A stretch of 64,000 nt of DNA, from the NCBI RefSeq assembly GCF_015679185.1, contig NZ_CP064939.1:5022001-5086000 (forward strand), written 5' to 3'. This document shows positions 25,753 through 34,475 of this stretch, one piece after another (positions within the stretch are counted from its first letter, which is position 1; every line of letters starts with the position of its first letter). Made by a program: the position numbers and the translations under genes. The notes beneath the pieces are model-generated. The model did no database searches, had not been told where the DNA came from, and worked only from the letters and a program-made list of their open reading frames with translations. This DNA is from Pedobacter endophyticus (GTDB taxonomy: Bacteria; Bacteroidota; Bacteroidia; Sphingobacteriales; Sphingobacteriaceae).

Positions 25753-27660
25753 CTAGTTTACTAAGGCAATTGATCCGGTGGAAGAACCCGTTTTTCTGCC
25801 TGCAGTATTAATCGTAGCAACGCTAAAATAATACAGCCCATTTTGTAGATTGCCGACGTTAGCATTCCAATTATTCTGATAATCATCAGTTCTGTAAATC
25901 CCCTTACCTTGTGTATTAAAGATTGTCAACATGCGTCTGTCGCTAGTTTTGGCGAAAACCAGCTTGTTGCCTTGGTCCTTACTCAGTTCAACGGTCGAAA
26001 CCTTTTCTCCTTTTATATTGCTGCCGGATTTTAGAAAATCACCCATTGAATCGACTACATTAACGTACCCCCTGTTGATGTTAACTACTTCTCCCTGATT
26101 ATTTATTTCTTTTTGAATAAAAAAATAGCTTCCTGTGCTTAAATTCTCACCTTTTCCGTCCCAATCATTTAAATATTTTTCACTTTTATAGACCTCATTT
26201 CCCCATTTGTTAGCAATTAAAATACTATTGCGATTATCGTTTTCAGGCAGTACGAGCTTTTGATTTTTACTTCTATCAATAAAAAAAGATAGCTGTTGAT
26301 TAGTTGTAGCCGTAGGTGCAGCGTCAGCTCCAGATTTGTTTGTGGGGGTCGGTTCATTTTTCGGGGGAGGTGGCGGTGCAACTGTCGGCGGTGCAACCTT
26401 TGGCGGAGGAGGAGGAGCCATTGTTGGAGGAGGCGGAGGCGGGATGCTCAACATTACCGCTTTTGAACCACGGACCTCGATTACACCATATTTTCCCTTT
26501 TGTCCATACCTCTTAATTCCATTTTCAGCATCTAATAATATAATCTGATCCACATTTTTTGCTCCACCAGACGTTCCAGCTTCAATCACCTCGCCATTAA
26601 ACACGAACAACCTTTTTGTTATAGGCATTGGCTTTTTCAGTCGGTCATTATAGCTGTAATCGAAGTTGACTGTTTTTAGGTTAGGTACATTAATTCCATT
26701 TGAATAGAAAGGTTTTTTGACAGTATCTTGTCTGATGATAACTTTTATCTGGCTAGTACCTGAATAAATATCTATAAAACCATAATCTTTTGTAAAAGCC
26801 ATCGTCGAAATACAAAGTGTTCCAATACTAATAGGTAATACGAATAGCAGTTTGAGCCTTGCCCATTTTGCCGATTTTTTTTGATTTAACATGCTAATTC
26901 TGCTTTTTAAGTTTGATGAACCAAATATTTGATTGCTAAGTGCAACATCTTGAATTGCCGAAGCATTCTTAATTAGAAATAAAGCATAATTGTATTTTTC
27001 AACGCCTTTGCTGGTTGCTCCTTCATCTGCTAAGAACTCGTGTATTAACTTAATATCTTTTTTAATGAGGTAGGTAATTGGGCTCACCCAATTTACAATC
27101 TGAACCATTTCGAAAATCACTACGTCGATGCTGTGTCGCTGCTTAATGTGTACCAGCTCATGCCTTATTATGGTGTCCTTATCTGGAAGCTGGGGATCCA
27201 AAAAAATCATATTGAAAAAAGAAAAGGCAACTTTCGATCTTTCCAAGTCAAAGAGTTTCACCCCGTTTTCCAACATAATTGAAGGTGCTTTTCTCATGTG
27301 CATCACTTTTAACAGGCTGAACGACAGTCTTAGTAGAAAAAATAATGTCACTTAAAGATATATCGCAGTTACTACCTGCGCAATTGTAACAGTTGGTTCG
27401 TTCGCATGTACTTCGATTTGTGGGGCCTGAAAATATATCTGATCGATTCCGTCAGTAGGGATATAAGCAATCACTGAGGGCACTGGCTTTTTTAGAAATC
27501 CCACTTCAAAAAAGGGAAGGACGAAAGCAATTGCTGTCGTCGCAATTAAGTAGTATCTGTTTATTGCATAAAATGTTTCTTTACACAAAAACAACCGATA
27601 GAAACCATAAAAAATGGCGAGGTACAGATTAGTCTCGATTAAATAATAAATCCAGCTCAT
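25753..27660 (-). pseudogene. BlaR1-like M56 family metallopeptidase split by an in-frame TAA
   Basis: Partner of the BlaI repressor next to it. The frame begins at 27660 (MSWIYYLIETNLYLAIFYGFYRLFL) and continues in the same frame to 25753, but has TAA at 27352-27354. The codons just before and after (TAIYL and VTLFFLLRLSF) look like one membrane helix. A GTG at 27351 gives the second part its own possible start. IIRHELVHIKQRHS is the M56 HExxH motif. After a third helix (LKLLFVLPISIGTLCISTMAF) come an unusual proline-rich segment and two repeats resembling gliding-motility C-terminal (CHU_C) domains. The stop may be real or an error; the sense reading is about 635 residues. Confidence 0.85.
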
Positions 27661-28031
27661 GATTGGTCTTTTTTAAGTTTTTCAGCCAATTTAATAAGGT
27701 CGTTTAGCTCTTTGGCACTCATGCTTTTTTCGTTTACCAAAAACGAAACGAGAGTTTCATACGAGTTTTCAAAATAATTGTTCATCACTTTGCCAAGTGC
27801 AAAATGCTTATAATCAGTTTCTTTAATGATAGGGAAGTAAATATGCGTGTTTCCTATCGCTTTATGGTCAACGAAACCCTTCGATTCCAACACGCGAATT
27901 ACCGTTGAAACGGTATTGTAGGCTGGTTTAGGATCGGTCATATTTTGAATAATATCCTTTACCAATGCTTCGCCCATTTCCCAAAGGATGAGCATAACCT
28001 GTTCTTCGGCTTTTGTAAGTTCTTTTATCAT
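27657..28031 (-). CDS. BlaI/MecI family transcriptional repressor
   Basis: Winged-helix repressor of 124 residues: LTKAEEQVMLILWEMGEALVKDIIQ, then KPAYNTVSTVIRVLESKGFVDHKAIGNTHIYFPII, which is the recognition helix and wing of this family. The C-terminal helices dimerise. Its stop overlaps the start of the M56 gene (ATGA), the standard repressor-antirepressor arrangement. In the known system the M56 peptidase leads to cleavage of the repressor. Three operator-like palindromes lie directly upstream, so it should repress itself. No beta-lactamase or PBP2a gene is nearby, so the regulated function is unknown. Confidence 0.93.
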   Translation of the reverse strand: MIKELTKAEEQVMLILWEMGEALVKDIIQNMTDPKPAYNTVSTVIRVLESKGFVDHKAIGNTHIYFPIIKETDYKHFALGKVMNNYFENSYETLVSFLVNEKSMSAKELNDLIKLAEKLKKDQS

Positions 28032-28034
28032 TGT

Positions 28035-28103
28035 AACTATTTTTATAGTTTGATTAAATGAAGGTACAACTATTTTTGTAGTTTATCAACTATTTTTATA
28101 GTT
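28035..28103. promoter_or_regulatory. three BlaI operator-like palindromes
   Basis: AACTATTTTTATAGTT occurs at 28035-28050 and 28088-28103, and AACTATTTTTGTAGTT at 28068-28083. Each has ACTA and TAGT half-sites in inverted orientation, the layout of BlaI/MecI operators. The first lies three bases before the blaI start codon. Three copies in 69 bases, just upstream of a BlaI-type gene, make autoregulation very likely. No other copies were noticed in the window. Confidence 0.85.
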
Positions 28104-28287
28104 TTATTTTGAAGCTTACTTATCGGTTATGGTTTTTGTTAGAAATTAATCCTCGCAAACGATCGGGAAAGATAAAAGGAAAGCTGCATAAGCATTTAAT
28201 TTCGATAGCTTATACAACTTATAGGAATAATTTGTATTTTTACTTAAGTGTTGGCAAGGTGCCAGTACGCTAAAAAAACCAAACATT

Positions 28288-28995
28288 ATGAATAAATTAT
28301 TGCTCTTAGCCTTATTATGTAGCACCTTTTGCGCATGTAAATCCAATCTCGACAAAAAAGTTGTACTCACGGAGTACAAAAAAGTAATGGAAGAGATCAA
28401 AAGCGATGAAAAAAAGTACACCGAGGAAGATTATAAAACTGCAGCAGACGAGATCGGAAAGTACCTGTTCCAAAATATTGCAACACCCAGCAAGCCATTG
28501 GATATAACCTATGGAAAAATTTTGGACCATGCCCATGCATTAAATTTAAAAAACAAGGAAGAAATTGAAAAATACAATACAGCATTATTGGCCTTTAATA
28601 AGGTGTTTGCTGTTACAGCTACTGATAGCAAGTACATCAGCTTGGCCGATCAGGAGTCGGTTTATAACGACTATTCTGATCGGTATGATGTGCACTTGCG
28701 ATTAACGAACAATAAGCCACAGGCAATTGGCGCCTTCAAGGGAATGTTGCACGTTAACAATGAAAAAGGAGAGGAGTTGATGAGTTTTTTAGTGGAAAAA
28801 ACGTATGATATTCCGGCCAATGGCGAAATTGAAACGATTGAGCAAGGCTTGATAATGGATGATGATAATTTAATGGAGTTGAAAACCCTGCCGTTTGCAA
28901 AGCTAAAATTTGAATGGAGGCCAGCGTTTGTTATATACAAAGACGGCACCCGGGTAGAGGCACCGGAGACACCAGCAGCACTCTTTAAAAACTAG
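28288..28995 (+). CDS. hypothetical lipoprotein
   Basis: I do not recognise the family. A 235-residue exported protein with a lipoprotein signal (MNKLLLLALLCSTFCAC, cysteine about residue 17). The rest is lysine- and glutamate-rich, with helical stretches up to residue 110, and then a strand-rich part (YDVHLRLTNNKPQAIGAFKGMLHVNN). It starts 257 bases from the divergent blaI and is not under the palindromes' immediate reach, though a shared control region is possible. A hairpin follows its stop codon. Confidence 0.7.
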   Translation: MNKLLLLALLCSTFCACKSNLDKKVVLTEYKKVMEEIKSDEKKYTEEDYKTAADEIGKYLFQNIATPSKPLDITYGKILDHAHALNLKNKEEIEKYNTALLAFNKVFAVTATDSKYISLADQESVYNDYSDRYDVHLRLTNNKPQAIGAFKGMLHVNNEKGEELMSFLVEKTYDIPANGEIETIEQGLIMDDDNLMELKTLPFAKLKFEWRPAFVIYKDGTRVEAPETPAALFKN

Positions 28996-29016
28996 AGAAA
29001 AGCCAAAAAGAAATGA

Positions 29017-29051
29017 ATCAAACCAAACAGTAAAAAATTGTTTGGTTTGAT
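29017..29051 (+). terminator. hairpin after the hypothetical lipoprotein gene
   Basis: ATCAAACCAAACA at 29017-29029 pairs perfectly with TGTTTGGTTTGAT at 29039-29051 around a 9-base A-rich loop. The 13-bp stem lies 22 bases after the stop codon. It lacks a long T run, so its efficiency is uncertain. Confidence 0.6.
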
Positions 29052-29143
29052 CTATATTTAATAGAACATCGATTTTATGCGATAAATTATGGCTTTGCGC
29101 TTTAAAGAAACCCCAAATTTCGAATTGCAGCCAAAATAAGCCG

Positions 29144-30094
29144 TTAATTTTTCATTATCATTTTATCCTTCAACAACTGCTGAAGACCCGTTTGCCTGTC
29201 GATGCTTTTAACAACATCTAAAACGGCATTAGAAGCATCGCTGAAGAACTGTTTGGTAATGGTTGGGTATTCGTCGGTGGCTTTATGGTAATCTTTATGA
29301 TCTTCAACACCAAAGTATAAAAATGGAATGTTCTTGGCGTTAAAAGCGCCCTGGTCGCTCTGGTTCGTCCAGTCGTCGTGCCCAAGTTTAGGGTCGTCGT
29401 GGCCCAAAATAACCTTCACATCCTTTCTGGTAGTGTCTACATATCTTTTTAGCTGCGGATATTTAAAGGTGCCACAAACATAAAGTTCGCCCTTTTCGCT
29501 ATGGCTAATCATATCCATATTTAAATTCACGGCAATGGTGTTAATGGGCACTGGCGGATTTCCTACAAATGCCTTAGCGCCCTGCAAACCCATTTCCTCA
29601 GCATCAAAGGCCGCAAAAATAATGGTGTTGTTGGGTTTATTTTTTGCAAAATAGGCCGCAATTTTCAATAGGCCCGCTGTGCCGGAGGCGTTATCGTCGG
29701 CGCCATTAAAAACCTGATCTTTCACCACACCCAAATGATCGTAGTGTGCAGAAACAACAATTGCGTTGGAGCCCTTACCAGGAATGTAGCCGATGATGTT
29801 TGTACCGTTTACCTTTGCTCCGCTTCTGGAGTTGAAAGTAAATTCCTGCGCATAATTTACATGTTGCGGATAGGATTTTAGGCCCAGCTTTTGGAAACGC
29901 TCAATAATGTAGGCCCTTGCCAGCTCTGCGCCTTTTGTTCCTGTTTTTCGGCCTTGGTAAGCGTCAGAAGATAGCGTTTCGACATCTTTTAATAGTTGTG
30001 TATCTAATTTGCCAGAACCGCTTACGCTTTGGTTTTTAACCGACGAACAGCAACTTAGCATCATGGCTAGGGGAATGATATATAGGATTTTCAT
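29144..30094 (-). CDS. M28 family zinc aminopeptidase, lipoprotein
   Basis: Exported peptidase of 316 residues with a lipobox (MMLSCCSS, cysteine near residue 15). AIVVSAHYDHLG gives the first zinc His, GADDNASGTAGLL the bridging Asp, AAFDAEEMGLQGAK the catalytic Glu pair, NLNMDMIS the second-metal Asp, and YFGVEDHKDYHKATDEY the last His. These match the co-catalytic dizinc M28 peptidases. It probably works at the cell envelope on peptides. It lies four bases after a VapC-like toxin gene but is functionally unrelated to it. Confidence 0.93.
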   Translation of the reverse strand: MKILYIIPLAMMLSCCSSVKNQSVSGSGKLDTQLLKDVETLSSDAYQGRKTGTKGAELARAYIIERFQKLGLKSYPQHVNYAQEFTFNSRSGAKVNGTNIIGYIPGKGSNAIVVSAHYDHLGVVKDQVFNGADDNASGTAGLLKIAAYFAKNKPNNTIIFAAFDAEEMGLQGAKAFVGNPPVPINTIAVNLNMDMISHSEKGELYVCGTFKYPQLKRYVDTTRKDVKVILGHDDPKLGHDDWTNQSDQGAFNAKNIPFLYFGVEDHKDYHKATDEYPTITKQFFSDASNAVLDVVKSIDRQTGLQQLLKDKMIMKN

Positions 30095-30098
30095 GTTT

Positions 30099-30512
30099 TT
30101 AGGTTATTGCCAAAGAAGTTTCAAAATATGGATAAAGTTCGAATTTTTCGTCAGCGGATATTAGGGTAGCATCTATTTCACTTGCAGAACAAATCAGTAA
30201 ACGATCGAACGGATCGCGATGTTGCGCTAATAATGGAACATTGCCGTAATTAAATATCGATGAGTTTTTTATTGGAAGAAAAGTGAATCCGTCTGCCAAA
30301 GCCTGGTTAAATATATCTTCAAGAGTAATATCAAAGTGACTTAGCTTTCCTAATGATTGTTTTATCGAGAGTTCGAAAAGGCTTATTTGATTGAAATAAA
30401 TAATGTTATCTGTATCTAAAATAACATTCATTACGTCTTTCGGTATTCTTGGATTGTTTTCCTGAAACCAAATTAAGCAATGTGTATCTAAAAGATAAAT
30501 ATTAGATGCCAT
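30099..30512 (-). CDS. VapC-like PIN domain toxin
   Basis: Type II toxin of 137 residues, expected to cut RNA. YLLDTHCLIWFQENN supplies the first acidic residue, QISLFELSIKQSLGK the second, and HRDPFDRLLICSASE the third and the conserved Arg; DATLISADEKFELYP is the fourth segment. This is the subgroup with DTH at the N-terminus. Its start overlaps the last base of the antitoxin gene, the usual arrangement. Confidence 0.92.
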   Translation of the reverse strand: MASNIYLLDTHCLIWFQENNPRIPKDVMNVILDTDNIIYFNQISLFELSIKQSLGKLSHFDITLEDIFNQALADGFTFLPIKNSSIFNYGNVPLLAQHRDPFDRLLICSASEIDATLISADEKFELYPYFETSLAIT

Positions 30513-30721
30513 TACATATAATCCTTTAAGTCGTCTAAAGGTTCGTTAAAATCGTCAGGCAGGGATATTTTTCCTTCGAACGCTCCGGGAATTCGCTTCG
30601 ATACTTGCGACTTTTCATCCGTTAAAAAGGTTACGATAATTTCAGTTTTCGATTCCACAGGCGCTTTCTCTTTTAAAATAATCTGTCCTTTTTCGTAATA
30701 TCCTTTTTCTGTGGCTAACAT
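30512..30721 (-). CDS. VapB-like antitoxin (DUF2281-like)
   Basis: Antitoxin of 69 residues, if started at 30721 (MLATEKGYYEKGQIILKEKAPVE); an upstream Met at 30748 is less likely. The N-terminal YYEKGQIILKE is an AbrB/SpoVT-like strand pattern, and the tail SLPDDFNEPLDDLKDYM is typical of DUF2281 antitoxins, which cover the toxin's active site. It directly precedes the PIN toxin and probably represses the operon. Confidence 0.85.
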   Translation of the reverse strand: MLATEKGYYEKGQIILKEKAPVESKTEIIVTFLTDEKSQVSKRIPGAFEGKISLPDDFNEPLDDLKDYM

Positions 30722-30871
30722 ATTTCGACTTTTATAACAAATATACATTTTTCGTTAACGGATTCATAATGATGTATTTTATAATCCGCATTACACTTCA
30801 GTAGAGGAAGAGTGCCTAAATAACGATTGTTTTGCTTAAATGTAACTCTTTAGCGCGCTAATGTTATAAAC

Positions 30872-30905
30872 AAAAAAAACCTTCCAGTTTATACTGAAAG
30901 GTTTT
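30872..30905 (-). terminator. intrinsic terminator of sucC
   Basis: On the minus strand a stem forms between AAACCTTTCAGT and ACTGGAAGGTTT around a 4-base loop, with one mismatch, and a run of eight T follows. It is 22 bases after the sucC stop codon. Confidence 0.88.
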
Positions 30906-30926
30906 ATAAATATGTTTGCTTTAGGC

Positions 30927-32120
30927 TTAAGAAGCCAAAACTTTTGTTACTAAATCGGCTGCTTCTTTTAAAGCAATTGCCGAGTAAACCTTAAGTCCCG
31001 ATTCGTCTATCAATTTCTTCGCTTCTTCGGCATTTGTACCTTGTAAACGGCAGATAATTGGCACTGGAATGTTTCCAATTTCTTTATAAGCATCGATAAC
31101 ACCTTGTGCAACACGGTCGCAACGAACAATACCGCCGAAAATGTTGATTAAGATGGCCTTAACGTTAGGGTCTTTCAAAATAATATTGAATGCAGCCTTT
31201 ACGGTTTGTGCGTTTGCAGTTCCACCAACATCCAGGAAGTTAGCAGGCTCACCACCAGCCAGTTTAATAATATCCATGGTTGCCATCGCCAAACCAGCAC
31301 CGTTAACCATACAACCTACGTTACCATCAAGATTGACGAAGTTTAAGTTAGAAGCGCTGGCTTCAACTTCCATCGGATCTTCTTCGGTAACATCACGCAT
31401 TGCTGCATAATCCGGGTGACGGAACAAACCGTTTTCATCCAAATTAACCTTCGCATCAACTGCAATTACTTTATCATCAGAGGTTTTCAACACGGGGTTG
31501 ATTTCGAACATCGATGAATCGGTTGCCTCGTAGGCCTTATATAAAGCAGTAACAAATTTTACCATTTCTTTAAAAGCACCACCGCTAACACCTAAGTTAA
31601 ACGCAATTTTGCGGGCCTGGAAACCTTGTAAACCAACTTTAGGGTCAATTTCTTCTTTGAAAATCAAATGTGGTGTATGCTCAGCAACTTCTTCAATATC
31701 CATACCGCCTTCGGTACTGTACATGATGATATTGCGGCCTTTTGCACGATCCAGCAATACTGAAATGTAGAATTCTTTGGTTTCAGAAGCACCTGGATAA
31801 TAAACATCCTGAGCAACTAAAACCTTGTTCACTTTTTTACCTTCTGGTCCGGTTTGCGGAGTAACCAACTGCATGCCGATAATATCGGTAGCGCGTTGCT
31901 TTACTTCATCGAGGTTTTTGGCAAGCTTAACGCCACCGCCCTTACCGCGACCACCAGCGTGGATTTGCGCCTTAATTACAACCCAATCAGAGTTATAATC
32001 AGTTTTCAATTGCTTTGCAGCCTCAACAGCTTGCTCTGGCGTATCGGCAACAATTCCTTCTTGAACGTTAACACCGAAACTCTTTAATATTTGTTTACCC
32101 TGGTATTCGTGAATATTCAT
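30927..32120 (-). CDS. sucC: ADP-forming succinate-CoA ligase, beta subunit
   Basis: TCA-cycle enzyme that converts succinyl-CoA to succinate and makes ATP or GTP. MNIHEYQGKQILKSFGVNVQEG begins the ATP-grasp domain, VVIKAQIHAGGRGKGGGVKLA binds nucleotide, FEINPVLKTSDDKVIAVDAKVNLDENGLFRH gives magnesium ligands, and GMxxx-type VGCMVNGAGLAMATMDIIKLAGGEPANFLDVGGTANAQTV is the CoA-ligase domain. NIFGGIVRCD is a signature. The 397 residues are complete. The alpha subunit gene is not adjacent. A Bacteroidota consensus promoter lies upstream. Confidence 0.98.
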   Translation of the reverse strand: MNIHEYQGKQILKSFGVNVQEGIVADTPEQAVEAAKQLKTDYNSDWVVIKAQIHAGGRGKGGGVKLAKNLDEVKQRATDIIGMQLVTPQTGPEGKKVNKVLVAQDVYYPGASETKEFYISVLLDRAKGRNIIMYSTEGGMDIEEVAEHTPHLIFKEEIDPKVGLQGFQARKIAFNLGVSGGAFKEMVKFVTALYKAYEATDSSMFEINPVLKTSDDKVIAVDAKVNLDENGLFRHPDYAAMRDVTEEDPMEVEASASNLNFVNLDGNVGCMVNGAGLAMATMDIIKLAGGEPANFLDVGGTANAQTVKAAFNIILKDPNVKAILINIFGGIVRCDRVAQGVIDAYKEIGNIPVPIICRLQGTNAEEAKKLIDESGLKVYSAIALKEAADLVTKVLAS

Positions 32121-32137
32121 TTGCTACAAAATTTGCC

Positions 32138-32168
32138 CAAATCTACAATTTCAAAGCCTTTAAACAAA
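32138..32168 (-). promoter_or_regulatory. Bacteroidota sigma-A-type promoter of sucC
   Basis: On the minus strand TTTG (complement of 32165-32168) is followed by exactly 19 bases and then TAGATTTG (complement of 32138-32145). This matches the Bacteroidota consensus TTTG-N19-TAnnTTTG exactly. The predicted start lies about 10 bases before the sucC ATG, giving a very short leader. Confidence 0.8.
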
Positions 32169-32249
32169 ATAGGTATAGCCGATTTTTTCAAGAAAATGAA
32201 GGTTGTGTGTGAATCGATGATGGCTAAAGCCAAAAACATCACTTGCTAG

Positions 32250-32349
32250 CCGTTGGTTGTAGCCAACGGTAATGAAATTCCGATAAGTCTATCTTTTTAA
32301 ACGGGTATAAGCACCATCCATTTTTTTTGCCGTCGGTTGAAACCGACGG
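32250..32349. repeat. two CCGTTGG/CCGTCGG hairpins
   Basis: CCGTTGG (32250-32256) pairs with CCAACGG (32263-32269), and CCGTCGGTT (32330-32338) pairs with AACCGACGG (32341-32349). The two share the pattern GCCGTyGGTT and probably belong to one palindrome family. They lie in the gap between the sucC leader and the next minus-strand gene. Confidence 0.75.
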
Positions 32350-32369
32350 ATAACAGGTCTTAAAACAAA

Positions 32370-32672
32370 TTAGCTTCCCGCTAGAGGCGATCCGAAGATA
32401 CCTACCGCCAGCTCCGCCCAAACTAAAAACAAAGCCAGTAAAATGACGATGAACAGTACTGTTCGGAAATTGCCGGTTTTAACGGTTCTAAAAACAAGTT
32501 CTATGGCCAGGCCGGCACCTAATAGCAACGCGCCTGCAGCTATGAAATCGGTCAAATCCCAATTTACCTCCGTCGTAAACTGCATGGCGATTAATGGAAC
32601 AAACAGGATAGCTGCGATTACACTTAAAATAATTGTAAGTCTTACTGTGTTAGTGGTTACTTGATTTTTCAT
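32370..32672 (-). CDS. small membrane protein, unknown function
   Basis: 100 residues with three likely membrane helices: LTIILSVIAAILFVPLIAMQF, FIAAGALLLGAGLAIELVF and TVLFIVILLALFLVWAELAVGIFG. It resembles short Bacteroidota membrane proteins of unknown role. It follows the DUF4173 and small ORF genes on the same strand after about 100 bases. No catalytic motif is visible. Confidence 0.75.
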   Translation of the reverse strand: MKNQVTTNTVRLTIILSVIAAILFVPLIAMQFTTEVNWDLTDFIAAGALLLGAGLAIELVFRTVKTGNFRTVLFIVILLALFLVWAELAVGIFGSPLAGS

Positions 32673-32774
32673 GATGTTTAAATTTATTGTTTTTGTTAGT
32701 TATTTGGAAAATTTTAAATGTTTCGGTTTTTTACTTCCATCGAAGCTGCTATTTGAAAGGCCGATTTTCATAAC

Positions 32775-32897
32775 CTATTTATTATGAGGTTCGCGAATTG
32801 TTATATCAAATAGATCTTTAATGAGATTATCTAAGAGAAACCATGCCAGGCCCATCAACGCAATAGCCATGGCCAAAATTTTGTCACTTCGCTTCAT
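32775..32897 (-). CDS. 40-residue single-helix membrane protein overlapping the DUF4173 gene
   Basis: A short frame starting MKRSDKILAMAIALMGLAW, in which AMAIALMGLAWFLLDNLI forms one membrane helix, followed by a polar tail (REPHNK). The start overlaps the end of the DUF4173 gene by 14 bases in another frame, as in coupled genes. Positive residues precede the helix and charged residues follow it, which suits an inserted small protein. No homologue comes to mind. Confidence 0.6.
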   Translation of the reverse strand: MKRSDKILAMAIALMGLAWFLLDNLIKDLFDITIREPHNK

Positions 32898-34458
32898 TTC
32901 CGTCAACTTCAAAATATTTAGCGGCATGCCAATCCTGCAAATTCCACGAGAGCCAACTTTGTTGTGCGCAACGTTCTTTAAAAAAGCGTATCCGGGTGTC
33001 GATCTGATACAACATTTGCTTGTTTGTGGATTGTACAGCTACTTCTTCGCGAGGAGCGACAGAAGGACCGGCCAACAGTATCGCTCTGTTTTGATCTAGA
33101 ATAGGCAGCGTTTTTTCCGAAAGCGATAACAAATAATCCGGATCGAGACTTATCGATGCCGTATGCGCTAAATTGTACCTCACAATAACAACGTCCCAAT
33201 TTATGGTGGCGAAGGCCAATAAAAGCACAAACCAAACGTTGCCATTTACTTTTAGCAGATAGAACAGTGTTTTTTGTCTGGCGACCTTAATGTAAACAGT
33301 TGCCAAACCGATAGTACACAAAATTGCAAATACAACAACACCGATTCTTTTGTGCGTAAGGCCATAAAACTCGATGTAGTAACCATCACGAATGAACACA
33401 GAAATAATCAATATAAAATTCTGGGCCATCCAGGTGTAGGCTAAAACTCTTAATGGCTTGCTCTTGCTGTAGAAGTTCAGGTTTCCGCGAAAAAAGAAAA
33501 TGATCACAACCATGGCGAGAATAATACTTGCAATTAACGCGTTGGCTCCATGGTGCACATTTGCAGATAGGCTGCCCGAGGGCTCGTAGCTGAACCAAAG
33601 CGTGGTGATATCGACAAGATTTAATGATAATAGCAACAGATTCAAGGAAGCGAAGGAAATTAGTGCGATAATATATTCGGTTTTAAGGCCGAGCTTCCGT
33701 TTAGGCAAATTGCCGGTAAAAATTCTCATAAATTCTACCCAAATCCCATTCGTATGTTCAGTTTTTTTTAGTCTTAAAAGTTGCTCCTTAAACAAGAGTT
33801 CCAATCGTTCAATAAAATTGCTAATGAATTTAATCAACAAACCCGCGGTAACCAATAGCCCGAAGCAAAAGAATAGCACTCGATTTATGTTAATATCCTT
33901 AAAAAAGAAATGAACAATATCGTAAAAGAAATTCCCGATCTTGTTTAAGATACTGTTTACAGCTTCTGCAAATACCTCGTTTGCGGCACAGTATATGGAG
34001 GTAAAAACAATTATGATAAAAATGGGTAGAATAATATACCGAAAAAACCTGAGCATTGGTTTAAGGTTAAAGGTGCCAAGCTGGGCATTACCCATATTTT
34101 GCAGCAGACCCACGGGAGCCGTTATCAACTGGAAAACTGCGCTTACAATAGCCAAAAACACCGTTCTTATTTGTTGGAAATGACTAAAACCTATAAACGC
34201 AAGTAAACTAATATAATAGGCTGCAAGGCTAAGATCTGAATTGTTAACTACAACCAAAACGGCTGCAAACAAGTGGGCCCCGGCATATAACCCAAACTTG
34301 GCGCTTTTGCTGATGCTTTTGTTTAACAGCATAACGGCAATAATAAACAGGCTATAAATGAACAGGTTTAGGGCGAGTCTCTCTTCCCAGAAAATAGCGT
34401 TAAACAGTACGCCGCCAATGAGGGTAGAGGCCAATAAAAAATTAGATTTATTTTTCAT
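32884..34458 (-). CDS. DUF4173 family multi-helix membrane protein
   Basis: A 524-residue membrane protein. I start it at 34458 (MKNKSNFLLASTLIGGVLF), because the upstream extension overlaps the preceding gene. More than ten hydrophobic helices are visible. The blocks FTSIYCAANEVFAEAV, EYIIALISFASLNLLLLSLNLVDITTLWF and RVLAYTWMAQNFILIISVFIRDGYYIEFYGLTHKRIGV are typical of DUF4173. The last 90 residues are polar and probably outside the membrane (PILDQNRAILLAGP). Its role is not known. It sits in a cluster with a winged-helix regulator and an operator-like site. Confidence 0.85.
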   Translation of the reverse strand: MKNKSNFLLASTLIGGVLFNAIFWEERLALNLFIYSLFIIAVMLLNKSISKSAKFGLYAGAHLFAAVLVVVNNSDLSLAAYYISLLAFIGFSHFQQIRTVFLAIVSAVFQLITAPVGLLQNMGNAQLGTFNLKPMLRFFRYIILPIFIIIVFTSIYCAANEVFAEAVNSILNKIGNFFYDIVHFFFKDININRVLFFCFGLLVTAGLLIKFISNFIERLELLFKEQLLRLKKTEHTNGIWVEFMRIFTGNLPKRKLGLKTEYIIALISFASLNLLLLSLNLVDITTLWFSYEPSGSLSANVHHGANALIASIILAMVVIIFFFRGNLNFYSKSKPLRVLAYTWMAQNFILIISVFIRDGYYIEFYGLTHKRIGVVVFAILCTIGLATVYIKVARQKTLFYLLKVNGNVWFVLLLAFATINWDVVIVRYNLAHTASISLDPDYLLSLSEKTLPILDQNRAILLAGPSVAPREEVAVQSTNKQMLYQIDTRIRFFKERCAQQSWLSWNLQDWHAAKYFEVDGNEAK

Positions 34459-34475
34459 TTTATTTCGATTTAGGT

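Noticed and set aside
26316..26548. Gly/Val-rich frames opposite the proline-rich M56 segment
   Set aside because: They are the reverse-strand shadow of the poly-proline codons.
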